A model generated the notes under the pieces. It made no database searches, was not told the DNA's origin, and was given only the letters and a program-made list of their open reading frames with translations. From positions 837,879-901,878 of the forward strand of contig NW_006768773.1 of the NCBI RefSeq assembly GCF_000204055.1: DNA of 64,000 bases, read 5' to 3'. Source of the stretch: Melampsora larici-populina 98AG31. Taxonomy: Eukaryota; Basidiomycota; Pucciniomycetes; Pucciniales; Melampsoraceae. Shown here piece by piece: positions 24,430 through 36,668 of this stretch (position 1 is its first letter; each line of letters begins with the position of its first letter). A program made the position numbers and the translations under genes.

Positions 24430-27400
24430 ATGAATCCCGCACCTTCTCAAGACGACCTCAAAACCTCATCAAAGCAGACTGAGCCATCAACAACTGACCA
24501 CGAGGCTCCTGCAAATACTTCAAGCCCCGATATTGATCTCACACTAGGTCATGAACCCGAAGAAGCTCGCCCGTTGAATCCATCTGATCCGACATCCATT
24601 GAACGCTTTTATCGTACATGTCTCAATCAAGCCCGCATTCAGCTATTCGTCTCCTCAGCAGTCATATTACTCATAGTCCAACTCAAAGTAAACTTCTTCC
24701 TGATCCTAATCGTACTCTGGATTGCCTCGTTTCAGTTGAGTCATACCCTGAAATCTCACAAAGAAGATTTTGCATATGTCTTTGAGCGAGAAAAATCGAA
24801 AGCGCTCCTTGTATGTCCCTGCTCCCTTTAAATCCCACAAGGCTGATCCTTGAGTAGAGTTCGTGTCCTGATAATGTGTAAACCTTGTAACCGTGACACA
24901 ATAGACAGATCCTTCGAATCCCAACCCAGGGGAAGAAAGTGTCGAATGGATCAATAGCGCCTTGGCGAGCCTCTGGCCATTGATATCACCAGACATCTTC
25001 CGACCCGTCATTGATCTGTAAGTTTTTCACAGCGATCTCGTCTATGTAAAGATTGACGTATCCAACTACGTGACCTCAGGCTTGAAGACACTCTGAAGGT
25101 ACTCGCGCCAGGAATCGTGACGACGGTGCGGGTAGATGAATTGGATCAAGGCCGCAATTCGATCAGGTTGGTCGCCTTCAAGACTCTCGATGCCGAAGAC
25201 CCTTGGGTAAAAAATCAAATCAAGGTATCAGACTTACCGGGTTAGTGGCCATTTTCAAGATTTCCCTTGTTTTCTCTCATTAATCACTTCGAATCCACTG
25301 GCGTCGAAAATTGTAGGTGAATTTATTAACCTCGAAGTAGAGTTTACGTATCGAAGGAAACATGATTCAGCAGAACCAGCTAGCAGTGCCCACTTTGTGG
25401 CATACTTTGGTATTGGTGTTCAGAAGATTGCCAGTTGCGAAATGCGTAAGTTTGAATTGTCTCATGTATGCGCTCTGGCTCACGTCTGCTTACCAAATTT
25501 CTCTCTGCATGACAGCCGTATTTGTCCAGATTGACGGTCTTCATGGAAAGATCAAACTAAGAGTTCAGTTGATAGCCGTCCCACCATTTGTTCAGATGAC
25601 TACCTTCTCGTTCTCTCATTTACCTCAAGTCGAGATCACAGCCAAACCGATGCATGGATTCAATGTCGTATGTGTTCCTCGAGTTACCTTTGAACTGAAC
25701 TCAGACTTACATATATGATGCTCCAGATGTCCTTACCAGTGATATCACATTTCATCCGGGCCAGTGTTGATGTTCTTTTGGGCCAGTTTTGTTTACCATC
25801 ATCATACACCCTTGATCTGTCTCGCATACTTTTGGGAAATGACGCTTTGATGAGTACGTCCCATCCCTTTGTAATTTGATAAAGAAGCATATGACACAAT
25901 CTTACTAATCTCTTTCACAGGACCACGCCATGTCGGTGTGATAGCAATTGCTTTACACTCCGCCAGTAATCTCAAAGTATCTGATATATTGAACCACACG
26001 TCCGATCCATATGTGTCCATCTCCTTCATGAAGTCCGCTTCGAAACCCCTCTTTTCGACTCTTATACATTTCAGAACACTTGATCCAATATTCGAAGAGA
26101 TGGCTTTTGTCCTCATCACCCCTGATCAGCTATTAGAAAAAGAGAGACTATGTCTTACAGTATGTCATAGTGACAGGATATCTTCAGATAAGTAAGTATG
26201 TTTCGTTCCACGACTTTGAATATACCTGAATTAACCCTATCCAAAACAGCGTTCTTGGCAAAGTTGAGGTCGATTTACAAACAGCAGTGCAAAGCCGAGG
26301 CTCAATGACAACACACAACAGTGAGCTGACAGCCAGACTTCCTGGTTACACTGTTCAAGGTTCACTTTCTTGGAGTGTGGGTTACTTTGGGTTTCACGAG
26401 GATTCTATACCAAAAGATCTCCCTACCGTCACTTCCGATCCGGGACTATTGCTGAATGCAATGGACGCCGAGTCCAGTGCTGACGATTCAGAGCTAGTAA
26501 GTCCAATGCCCTACTTAGCCGCATTATCCTTATATTTTCCAATGTACGTAATCAGCCCTTGACTCACGAAACGCCTCTCATCAGGTGACATCCTTAAATG
26601 AGCCGAAATCTGGAATAATCTCTATCCAGATACACTCTCTGGCGCAGATAGAGATTCGAAATCCACGTCATTTCCGTGCTCATAATCAACTGCAACATCA
26701 TAGTAGAAAACTTGAATCGGATGAGCGTAATCTACCTTCGACGTATTGTTTTTTACTTATCAACGACCAGAGAATCTTCGAAACCAGAGTTAAAAAACAG
26801 ACTTCGGATCCTTACATCGTTCGTAATTTGATCCATCTCCCAAAGATTCTATCCTTCAATTTTAACTGACCTGCAAATTTCCTTCCACTCACCAGAATTC
26901 AGGTAAGACAAGCTCGTCATACTTCCATTCAAATGTTCCTCCTCTAATCATCTAGTCCCCATTTATCATCAATTATAGGCGTAGAACACTTTGTCGAAGA
27001 TTTCGATCGGACCCGAGTAGACCTTGTCGTCATGGAAGTACGCGCAAGGGAGCATGATTCAATTGTCGGAATAGTGTCTGTTCCCTTGAACAAATTCCTG
27101 AGTCAACAGCATCAATTGACGAAGTGGTGGACACTCACAGGAGGAAATGGTAAATCCGGCGCATCTCCTTCACATGGACTTCACAGTATCGAAGTTGACA
27201 TGTTGCATGTGGTTTGTTTGTTTTAGGGTCAGGTAAAATGCGGGCGTCTGTGCTTTTCCAGCCAGTAGATATCAAGTTAGAAAGACGTTAGTCAGTTTAT
27301 CTTGCTTCCATTGAGGCCAAATGTGACTTATGCTTGTGATCTTTTAGCACTTTGCGGTTGGTCAATAGGTGTGATAGAGATTTTCAAAATCTCAATTGTA

Positions 27401-29050
27401 GGACCCCTCTTAGAAGCAGAAAATTTCTACGTGAAGATGACGATCGACTCACAAAGTAACCAGTGCTCCAAGCCGACAGACGAAGCTTCTGTCACTCGTC
27501 AAGGTTGGAGTCATTGCCTACCCAATACTTGAACAAGACTGATTTATCTACTTTTTCTTGCTTTCAGGACAATCGGCCGAAGTGCAATGGGTTTTTAAAC
27601 CGAGGATGAAACTTCCAGTCACGTAAGTGTTCATCTGACAATTATATTTGTCCAAAAAACTTACTCTGAAGGGGCAATTTATTTGTCGCATTCAGAAATA
27701 GAATGCAGACCACTCTCACCCTTCAATTGATGAAACCATCCACAGGAAAATTGGCACTCAGGGATCACGCAGTATCCAAGCCTATTCATGTGTGGCTTTC
27801 AGATGTGCTACACGACGACATGGTTTGCTTGGATGTCGAAATATCAAAAACCAGCGATACCATCACAGAAAAACTCATATCATTACCTAGGGTTCACAGC
27901 GATCAGCAGACCCGCCGAAAAGTGGAATTACCTCAGGCATTCAGTACACTGTCAAATGATTCGGATTCAGTTTTAGGGTCGATGAGTAAGCAGACTCACA
28001 GCACCGAAGTTGATGGTGATCGTAGAAGCGTCAAGAGCTCTCTGCTGCCCTCTATTCCTCAACAACTGCAAGAGCACGAGAACGATACCCAAAGAAATCT
28101 TGATGAGATTAGCATGACCGGCTCACAATCATCTCGAATGCATATCGCGTTTCGTTTCGTTCCAGGTATTTCTAAAGCTCATCGGGCTTTGGGTAGCTCA
28201 GATCCTGGCCTCATGGAAGTCTATCAGACCTGTCAACGCACAATTTCAAGTGGAGATCGCATGCGTCATCCCATCATTGTCGACACATATGATGTAGAAC
28301 AAACCAATGATGGACCCGTAACTCCGGAGGCTCCTCAACTTTCAGATGACTCAATTATCACTGACACAAATTCTTCCAACTCTGGATCACCTCAGATCGG
28401 CCCAGAAACTCCGTCGAATCCCAACAATGGCAAAGACACTCCATCGACACATGACTTGGCGAATGACTTGTTGCGTGACCATCGTTTAAAGATCTTGGAT
28501 GTCGATGAGGCGGCTGAGAACTGGACAGATGATGAGACAAGTAGTGGTGACGATCTTGATGAAGAAACTTCAACTCACACCAGTGGAATCAGCCCTAAGC
28601 TTTTGCGATTGAAAAGGAAAACATTAGAGTTGAAAGAATCTCTCCTCCCGAAAACACTGGCGAATAAATTTTCTCCTCCCCGTGATCCTACTTCAACAGA
28701 CGTCATTCTCAGACGAAGAAAGGAATTGAAAGGTGAATCAAAGGAGGTCTATGGCCTTGGACCCTCTAGAATCAAAGCTGTACGGACCGTCAAATGGTAC
28801 GTGGAATAATTATATATTGAGTTGATTTGAATATCGCGGTTGCTTATCTCGGTCGTTTCTTTGGTCCAACAGGGCCAGGGACAGCGCGAAAGTGGGACTA
28901 CAAAAAATGAAAGATCAAGCTAGTCATCGAACTGTGAGTGCACTGACTTCGCTGGATTCAGAATCCCGCACTTTCTGTTGGCTAAAGATGATTTTTTGAA
29001 ACATCCAGCCCAAACATGGTCTGCAAAAAGAAGCAATATCATCATTTTGA
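24430..29050 (+). CDS. Tricalbin/Mug190-like SMP and C2 domain protein
   Basis: ATG at 24430 (MNPAPSQDDLKTSSKQTEPS). Exon 1 ends at 24810 (GTATGT), exon 2 is 24905-25017, exon 3 starts at 25080, and about ten more follow. The acidic N-terminus leads to a hydrophobic hairpin (IQLFVSSAVILLIVQLK / VNFFLILIVLWIASFQL), the ER anchor. The SMP lipid-binding domain follows (SVEWINSALASLWPLISPDI, RPVIDLLEDTLKVLAPG, GEFINLEVEFTYRR, KIKLRVQLIAVPPF). The first C2 is at 25920-26290 (GVIAIALHSASNLKVSD, SDPYVSISFMK). C2-like regions recur at ~26600-27100 and ~27350-27850. The tail is Ser/Asp-rich and ends ...GLQKEAISSF (stop 29048-29050). This family tethers ER to plasma membrane and moves lipids; the Mug190 branch is my best guess. 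Several inner junctions are approximate. Confidence 0.88.
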
Positions 29051-30429
29051 AGGATATCGGTCAATTATACACAACATGATTTTCAAAGATCAGGTCAAGT
29101 GCAATATCATCTTTCAAAGTTGCTTACCTTTACCCTCTACCCACTTTGCAATCATTGTACCCCAAACTGTACTATATCGCTAGCCCGTATGATAATATCT
29201 TCGACTGACCCTCATTGCGATAATGTCGTTTTGCATTTATGTATGTACATACAAAAATCTCATAGACTGTATGTACATGTACACTGAAGTTGGAACCTCG
29301 AATGTTCATATGTAGAACTAGCATAGGAAACTTCAAAACCCTATGATACCACATCAGTTTTCTTTTTTGATCTTAATACCTTTTTCTTGTTGACCTATTA
29401 TCAATTCCCCAAAAATGCAAATGTTATTATTTTCACTTACTCTACAATCTTTTTCAGCAGATTTCTCATTAATCATCAAAGCTTAATTGATTAATGAATG
29501 TATAGTAGTGACAAAGAGAAAAGATAACCATTATTACAAATTGAGGCATACAAATTGATGAAACTTTTACTTGGTGGTACAAATCAATGACATGATAATA
29601 TCTCATGACTGAGGAATGGACCAGGAAAGGACAGAAGTGTGGCTTGCTGGGTTATGTAGGGAAGTTCACGGTTAGATTTTTTATGGGTAGAGCCCAATGG
29701 CTTATCGGTAACACACAGGTATATCACCTTTGAAACTAGACTTCAAATTCAATGCAGCACCATCATGTGTTCTTATGTTTCCAATATCTACATTAAGAAA
29801 TATACTCAACAAAGCTGAACATATCTTTATGATCTTTCACATCAGGTCCCAGACCAGCAAATAAAGACATCGTACATTCTGGGTGTATGGTGAAGGAAAG
29901 AAACTGGGCACTTTTTTGCATCCTCACGCACCAAAGCCGCACCTCATTGCACATGGGTGCGGTGTAACTCCCGGTGCACGCCTTAACAACTCAAGAAACA
30001 TTGACTTTATGATTTAGGAGATTGCTTCTTTGATATTGAATGTTGAATAATTGAGCAGCTACTATCCTCCAAATATGACGTCTCCATAGTCCGCTGTTTG
30101 TGAATGCTGATTGCTGATGTGTAGAGTCTCTGACTCCGTGGCTCTTGTATTATGGCATGCAGGTGGCGGATCTCAAATAGCTTTCCGCACCCTGGCATGC
30201 AGTGGGTCCTATCACCCAGCACCGACACGTGCCATGAAGACTTGATCGGTCACTATGACTCGTTCAAGGTTCTCAGCAGAAAAAAAGATGTTCATTCAAT
30301 CAACTTCAACTATTCCTATCAACATTCCCAGTAGCTCAGCAACATTACCCAATCCTTTCTTTAATCAACTTAAAACTCCTCTAAAACCACCTTCAACCTT
30401 CCAAGCCTCTTCTGAATCTCAAGCTTACA
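29051..30429. other. Intergenic stretch
   Basis: No gene recognised. AT-rich, then a mixed-composition segment (29900-30250) before the TAM41 start. The frame at 30255-30542 overlaps the TAM41 N-terminus in another phase and is not supported. Confidence 0.5.
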
Positions 30430-31963
30430 ATGTATCGTCCGGCTTTACTTTCTCCACACCACCAAGGCTGTGTTTCGAGGGCCGCTTTCCGAATAAGACC
30501 TGGGGTATTGATTCGAAAGGTGTCTTCTGGTCTTCACTCTGAACCTAGCCAATCAAGTGGTCCATTACCTCATTCTTTAGTTCCTTCCCGATTCAGATCT
30601 AATGCCGGCTATCGTACTCTGGAACAAGTTCCGGGATCAAGGAAGCAAGCGGACAAGATCAATCACTCGGATACACAAACCGTTCTTAGAAGCCTGCCGA
30701 TCCAAATTCCCGAGCGCCTGACGAAAATACAGCGGAATGAACCAACTCAAAAGGTTTCAGAGGAATTGAGTAATATAATCCAGTCTTTCAAAGCACCAAT
30801 ACGTTACGCGATCGGCTATGGATCTGGAGTTTTTCCTCAAAAGTCCTATGATCTCAAGAAACAGACCCCAATGTTGGATTTTGTTTTCGCCGTATCACAT
30901 CCAAGTCATTGGCACAGCATCAACCTACAACAAAATCCTAAGCATTATTCACTTCCTCTGAGGTGGTTAGGAAGTGCACCCATCAGTTGGTTGCAGGAGA
31001 AGGGTCCGGGGGCTGGTGTTTGGTTCAACGTAGAAAATGAAGTCAATGGAAAGGTAAGGAAATTAATATCTACTCATGTTCATCACACACAAAACACTGA
31101 ATTCTTCATTTGATATTACAGTTGATCAAATACGGGGTTATCTCAGTGGATACACTCTGCAGTGACCTGTTGGATTGGAATACTTTATATGTCTCTGGCC
31201 GAATGCAGAAACCGGTCTACGTTCTTCGAGATGATGCCCGAATTCGGTTGGCACAGCAAGTCAATTTGGCATCAGCCCTCCGCACTGCACTCTTGATGTT
31301 ACCCGAAAACTTTACGGAACAACAGCTTTATATGAAAATCACTAGCCTGAGCTATACGGGCGACTTTCGAATGAAGTGGGGAGAAAATCCTCGGAAGATT
31401 GAGAATATTGTACAGCGGCAAATTGATCAATTCAGGATCCTATATCGTCCTTTATTTCAAGCATCATTCAATAACGTTTCTTTCGCTGGTGAAAGCTCGA
31501 CAGCAAGGGATCCTAAGATACAACAGGACATGAGTCCTAGAGGCCGAGCTGAACTTTTGAAAAAACTACCTCGATGTCTTAAAGAGAAGATTGAAACAGT
31601 TTATGATCGACAATGGAATTTGAAGTTGGCAAAAGCTGCTGATGGATCTGCTCTTATCAATGAAGAAGAAAAATTGACCTCCAGTGATGAGATGAGTCTT
31701 TTGGTGAAAATGGTCACGGACAACGGTTTTGACGAATCATTGAAACGGGCTTTGACATTGACCGTCGGGCCACCTGCTTTCAATCAATCTCTCAAGGGTA
31801 TCATTTCTGCTGGACCACTGAAGAGTGCTAAATATGCATGCTCCAAGCGTAAGTGAAATGTCAACTTTGTCAAGTCCTATGTGACCTTCCGTAAGGTCTT
31901 GGTCACCTGTTTTATGAAGACTAACCCAGTTTATATACGACAGTTCTCAAACGTTGGGCATGA
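30430..31963 (+). CDS. TAM41: Mitochondrial CDP-diacylglycerol synthase TAM41
   Basis: Exons 30430-31053, 31122-31848 and 31944-31963. ATG at 30430 starts an Arg/Ser-rich presequence (MYRPALLSPHHQGCVSRAAF). Family blocks are visible: YAIGYGSGVFPQKSYD, MLDFVFAVSHPSHWHSINL, NPKHYSLPLRWLG, GVISVDTLCSDLLDW, LYVSGRMQKPVYVL, LTVGPPAFNQSLKGIISAGP and LKSAKYACSKLLKRWA. The last six residues need the third exon: a perfect GTAAGT donor at 31849, a CTAAC branch-like motif and a CAG acceptor at 31943. Reading straight through would end at 31856 with an atypical tail. Tam41 makes CDP-diacylglycerol in the inner mitochondrial membrane for cardiolipin synthesis. No signs of decay. Confidence 0.95.
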
Positions 31964-32241
31964 AGATTTTATTTCCTCGTGTCCTTTTCTTTCTTTGGTT
32001 TCAAAATCTGTTTTCTTGCCCAGTAAGATTGGCCTATCGATAATAATACATGCTAGCAAGTCTTCAAAAGTAACACCACACCAGAATGCAAATCACCGAA
32101 GATTGCGCTTTGTTTCTCAACCGCTTCAAGTTCAGCTGGACATTATAATCTCCCAACATATACATCTATGATATGCACAGCTACAACGTGCTTGTTTTAA
32201 TAATAGATCATCTTGGTTTTGTTGTATTCAACTTAGAAAAA

Positions 32242-33980
32242 TCGATTACTCCTTATCTCTAGAATTCGGCCTTGTCACATTGTACAAACATTTCTTGCTT
32301 TTTTTTTGGCAGGCCAAGCAATATCTTCATTATCTTTTCAGTTTGAACTTACTATCGTTAACATAGATTGTACTTTTAAATTTGATTGCCATCACTACTC
32401 TTTGAAAACTTCATTCGTTGTTGAGATAATTCACCTCTGCAAAAGTTGATTCTATTCAGATGTTTGAAGAGTGAAATGAGAGTTGGAGGAAGTAATAAGC
32501 ATTGGGCTAGCTAATTACAGCTGACAAATTATGACCCAAACAGGATGTTATTCAAGTAAAATGTGATGAAAGAGATATGTATGCGAAAATAGAGATTAGG
32601 TTGGAATCATTATGGCTGAAATGAATCAATAGTAGAAAAGGTAATGGAAGACAACTAAGTTGACCGAGTTTACGAAGTTGGAAGCTGGGTATGGTCAATC
32701 CATTCGGCCTGTAATTTCACACACAAATGGCTACCTTGGATGCTGCGATGATGATCTTCAATTTCGAGTGTGTTCCATCCTGAGCCATGAATGTCCTTTG
32801 AGATAGTTATCAATGCATCATACTCATTTGCGTCTCCCATGATTGATAATTGACAGCTCATAAGGGATGATTTTCCAAAGTATTGAAACTCGGGATATCG
32901 TCGTGTCCATCTGAACTTCAACTTTCCATCAATCGAATAATTTTCTGTTCCATCGAGTAAATCAACCAATGTCGCACAAGTAGAAATTCCAAACCATACT
33001 AGAAAGAGCAGAATTCGAAGTGTGAAAGAGTTGCCATTCATGACCTGATAGAGATTCGTATTGTAAAAGTTAACAAGGTCAGCTTCAAGTTTATTTTGAG
33101 AAGGAGATTGAATAATGAAAAATATCACTCACTATATTTCCGAAGGATCTATGCCGCATGCGGATCAAACAGGTTATATAAAGTACTAGGGCTTTGAAAG
33201 GCTATAAAATGTTTTTAAACTAATCTGATAGATATCCGAAACGGGAGGTCAAAGAAGTGTCCGTAGATAGCAGACGCGAAGAACAACACAAGAGGAAATA
33301 CTGACCTGAAAGATTCGCTGCTTTGTAAGAATCCCAAGTAACCCAGCAGATGATTGAGGGGCGATTCTGGAGTGACCAACAATCAGCACATATAATGACG
33401 AACGTTTCCTTATGAAAGTTTTCCGCCATTTTACGATTGACCCTTGGTCTTGTACCGTGATGCCGAAGATACTATTACCGCACTATTCCTAGAATGATTT
33501 TGAGCGGTTTCGAGTCCATACTTTGTACTATGTTTTTCTTACAACACATTGAAATCACGATTATTCAGCCTAGTGTTGCATCACTGTTCTCCTTGGATTT
33601 TTTTCGACGAGCAATCTATGTATCTGTGTTTAGCTTGAGCTTCTCCTATCGATCTTTTAATTTAAACCTTACTCCCTTACCAAACCACAAGTCCTCTCGC
33701 TAGACCGTACCACCCCACCCCTCCCTAATCAAACCTCGCTTGTCCTAATGTAGATACCGCGGAAGCTGAATATGTGGGCTTGAGGCCCCGAGCGTTGTTT
33801 GATCTTGTTAAAGATATTGCATGTCAGGTTTACGATCCTCTTTGATCAAAGTCTATATAGTGAGACCAATTTCAATCTTGCAAGGATTCAAAACACAAGT
33901 GGCTTGTTTGTTTCAGGGTTGGTTTTATTGTTTCGTGGTTTTGATTTCAATTGATACAAGAAGATACAAAATCAAACAGC
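32242..33980. repeat. Tandem duplication unit A (secreted protein gene 1)
   Basis: About 1.74 kb, diverged but co-linear with 34920-36668. Shared landmarks: CCTTATCTCTAGA near the left edge, TTTGGCAGGCCAAGCAATAT, the small protein gene, TTTTGAGCGGTTTCGAGTCC upstream of it, and ACCGCGGAAGCTG/CATCGCGGAAGCTG near the right edge. Confidence 0.8.
32670..33041 (-). CDS. Small secreted protein, paralogue 1
   Basis: 123 residues; ATG at 33041. The N-terminus MNGNSFTLRILLFLVWFGIS plus TCA is a clear signal peptide, leaving a mature chain of ~100 residues. It shares the order YPEFQYFGKSSLMSC, then LSI, then WIDHTQLP at the C-terminus with the copy at 35368. There is no membrane segment or known enzyme motif. 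A leader intron is likely: a GTGAGTGATATT donor about 85 bases upstream and CTCTATCAG just before the ATG, a layout conserved in the other copy. Being small, secreted and duplicated, it is a candidate effector, but the role is inference. Confidence 0.72.
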   Translation of the reverse strand: MNGNSFTLRILLFLVWFGISTCATLVDLLDGTENYSIDGKLKFRWTRRYPEFQYFGKSSLMSCQLSIMGDANEYDALITISKDIHGSGWNTLEIEDHHRSIQGSHLCVKLQAEWIDHTQLPTS

Positions 33981-34329
33981 GAAATAGTGAAGTGCCCCAT
34001 ATTCTTAAGTAATTGACAAAGTGCCAACAATTGGGCTCAAATACACAAGAAGTTTCTGTCGCTGAAGAGCAAGAAATGATAAAGTATTTAAGGAGTTGGA
34101 TTCTGTTGAGGAAGCGAGAAAGCCTTTTCAAAGGGGTGAACGGCTGTGATCAGGTTGTGTGCATGGGGCTTGTGCATTTTGACACTCCTGGACCTCCTGG
34201 ACCCAGGTCACAACACCCACCCATGAGTATCCCCACAGATATTTAAGCACTCACAACAAAAAATGACGAGAAAAGAAAAAGAATGCTAACAAACTCAATT
34301 TCTGATGAGACCTATCGACTTTCTTGCTG
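33042..34329. other. Upstream region of secreted protein 1 and spacer
   Basis: Up to ~33980 this matches the region upstream of paralogue 2 and probably holds promoter and 5' leader (TATATAA near 33170). The 69-codon minus frame at 33220-33429 has no conserved ATG in the other copy. Nothing recognised in 33980-34329. Confidence 0.5.
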
Positions 34330-34690
34330 TGTCTGATCATAAAGGTTAGGCCGGTTTAGTAAAACGTGCGCTCTTTTATTCTCCCAGACGTCCCAATGTA
34401 ATATCCCTTCATAAACTTGTTTGATGTAATAATCTATCCAAATCCCGTGTGTCGAGTCCGTTGATTTGAAGAATTGTCCTTTGCTACGTGCATAGCTGAT
34501 GTGTTGTCGCAAAACATGACCTCACCCATTTCTCCTACGGTTTCCTCCACTAAATTCCGTAACCATACTGTTTGCCTGCTCGTCCTCCCCAAACATTTCG
34601 CGTGTGTGCACGCAATAAGGTAATTCAGGAATAACGTGATAAAAATGTATTGGGCTTGAGAATTCTCATCCCCAATTCGCGTCAACATAG
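34330..34690 (-). pseudogene. Fragment of copia-type RNase H
   Basis: Minus-strand translation gives VWLRNLVEE, VMFCDNTSAMHVAKD, RTRHTGFG and, in a shifted frame, DYYIKQVYEGILHWD. These match the end of a Ty1/copia polyprotein: the DNxxA motif, the R-T-R/K-H motif and the following helix. Frames are broken and flanks are absent. It lies between the two secreted-protein units. Confidence 0.7.
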
Positions 34691-34919
34691 GTGTGTCAGC
34701 TAGTCTTCACAGGTTTGAATGACGGTTCAAGTTGTGCGAAGTGCTCGCCCTTCAAGCAATCAATTGTCAATCAGCGCCGAATATTCTGGCTCCTCGAGAA
34801 TCCTATCTCTACTCAACCTCATCAAAATCTTTCTCTTCAAGCCTTCGCCGTATCAGGAGCACGAACTCTTTGACACGCTCCAGACTTCACCTACTGGCGA
34901 ACGCAATGAGTACCTACTA

Positions 34920-36668
34920 AATCAATCACCCCTTATCTCTAGATCTTGGCCTTATCCTGTTGTCCAAAATTCTTTTGCTTTTTTTGGCAGGCCAGGCAAT
35001 ATCTTCATTGTCTTCTCGGTTTGATCTTACTATTGTTGACATGAAAGGAAGTTTCTAATTTGATCACCACCTCTACTCTCTGGAAATCTCACTCGTCGTT
35101 GTGACAATCGACCTCTGCAAAAAGTTGATTCCATTCAGATGTTTCAAGAGTGAAATGACATTTAGAGGAAGTAATAAGAACTGGGCTATGTGATTGTAGC
35201 TGATAGATATAGCCATAAACAGGATCTTAATCAAAGAAAATGTGATGAAAGAACTATGTACGCGAAAATAGAGATTAGATTGAAATTATCATGTCTGGAA
35301 TAGGTGAATAAGTAGCGTATAGATGTTTAGGATTACTAGTAGAAAATTTAATGGAAGAAAATCAAGTTCAGCGACTTGAAGAAGCCGGGAGCTCCGTATG
35401 GTCAGTCCATACGAGCTTCAATTTCACATATTCCTTCATGCTTTTCATTCTGAGATGTCTTTCTTGGACGTTGATGGGGTTCAGTGTGTCGTAGTGATCT
35501 TTGCGTGAAGCAACTAGCAAGTGCTCGTATTCGCCGTCTTTATTAAGGATTGATATGTCGCAGGTCATAAGAGATGATCTTCCAATGTATTGAAACTGGG
35601 GGTAATCATGATAAGTGTCCCACACGATTTTCAACTTGCTGTTATCGGACCAATCTGTTTCTCCGTTTAATAATTCAACATATGTTGGCGTGAATGTCCT
35701 CACACATGTAGCAATGCCAAACCATGCTAGGAAGAGTAGAAAACGAATTGCGCAAAATTTGATTGATCTATTCATGGTCTGAAGAGATTGGTTTGGTGCA
35801 AGTTAACATTGTCAGCTTTGAATGTGTCTTGAGAAGTAATTTGAATGATGAAGACTATTTTTCACTCACTTTGATTTCCAAGGAAATATGCGGGTTAAAC
35901 AGGTTGTAGAAAGAACTGCGTAAAAGGTTTATAACCACACCTGAAAGATATCAAAGACCGGGGGTCAAAGAAGTGTTGGTAGATAGCAGACGCGAAGAAC
36001 AAGCAAAGAGGAAATATCAACCTGAAAATTTTTCCCGTGATTCCAAAGTTGCTGGGCAGATGATTGAGGGACGACTCTGGAGTGACCAACCATCACCTTT
36101 ATATACTGACAAAATTTTGCTCACGTTAATAAAGTTTCCGCCCTTTTAAAACTGATACCTGGTCTTGTACCGCGATGCCGACGATACCGCACCAAATTGG
36201 ATTAAGGGGTTCCTAAAATGATTTTGAGCGGTTTCGAGTCCATACTTGCTGTGTTTTTCTCAGACACGCTAAAATTCCAATATCCTAGTGTCGCCTTCCG
36301 GCCTCACCCACCTCCTGAAAATTCCCTTGAGGCGAGTCATCTACATATGTAAATATGCTTCGTTTGAACTTCTCCTATAGGTCTTTTCTCCTACCCGCAT
36401 TAGAGACGTTCAAATCCCACTTCCTTGATCATAATACTTAGACTGTGGTAATCTAAACATCGCGGAAGCTGGTTGTTTGGTATGAGGCCAAAAACGCTCG
36501 TTTGATCTTGTGGAGTCTTAGATATCATAAGTACCCTCTTTGATTGTAGGCTAGTGAGGCTAATTTAAACTTGAGCCAGATACTCTCAAAAAAAGTATCC
36601 TCTTTGTTTCAGATTCTACTTTTTTGATCTGTGAGTTTGACATCAAGTGATAAGGGATTAGTAGCGAG
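34920..36668. repeat. Tandem duplication unit B (secreted protein gene 2)
   Basis: Co-linear, diverged copy of 32242-33980 in the same orientation. Confidence 0.8.
35368..35775 (-). CDS. Small secreted protein, paralogue 2
   Basis: 135 residues; ATG at 35775. Signal peptide MNRSIKFCAIRFLLFLAWFG followed by IATCV. The mature part carries YPQFQYIGRSSLMTC, LSI-like ISI and WTDHTELP, matching paralogue 1; an insert (RTFTPTYVELLNGETDWSD) makes it longer near the N-terminus. The leader intron is conserved (GTGAGTGAAAAATAG donor; TCTCTTCAG acceptor right before ACCATG). One mature cysteine (MTC) is conserved between copies, besides the one near the cleavage site. No known domain; probable secreted effector-type protein by inference. 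Confidence 0.72.
   Translation of the reverse strand: MNRSIKFCAIRFLLFLAWFGIATCVRTFTPTYVELLNGETDWSDNSKLKIVWDTYHDYPQFQYIGRSSLMTCDISILNKDGEYEHLLVASRKDHYDTLNPINVQERHLRMKSMKEYVKLKLVWTDHTELPASSSR

Noticed and set aside
33220..33429. Minus-strand 69-codon frame upstream of secreted protein 1
   Set aside because: The ATG and frame are not kept in the duplicated copy; it overlaps the presumed promoter.
33752..33790. Plus-strand TAEAEYVGL, like the copia RNase H motif
   Set aside because: It is part of the duplicated secreted-protein unit and the other copy does not keep the reading; no other copia sequence on this strand nearby. Likely chance.
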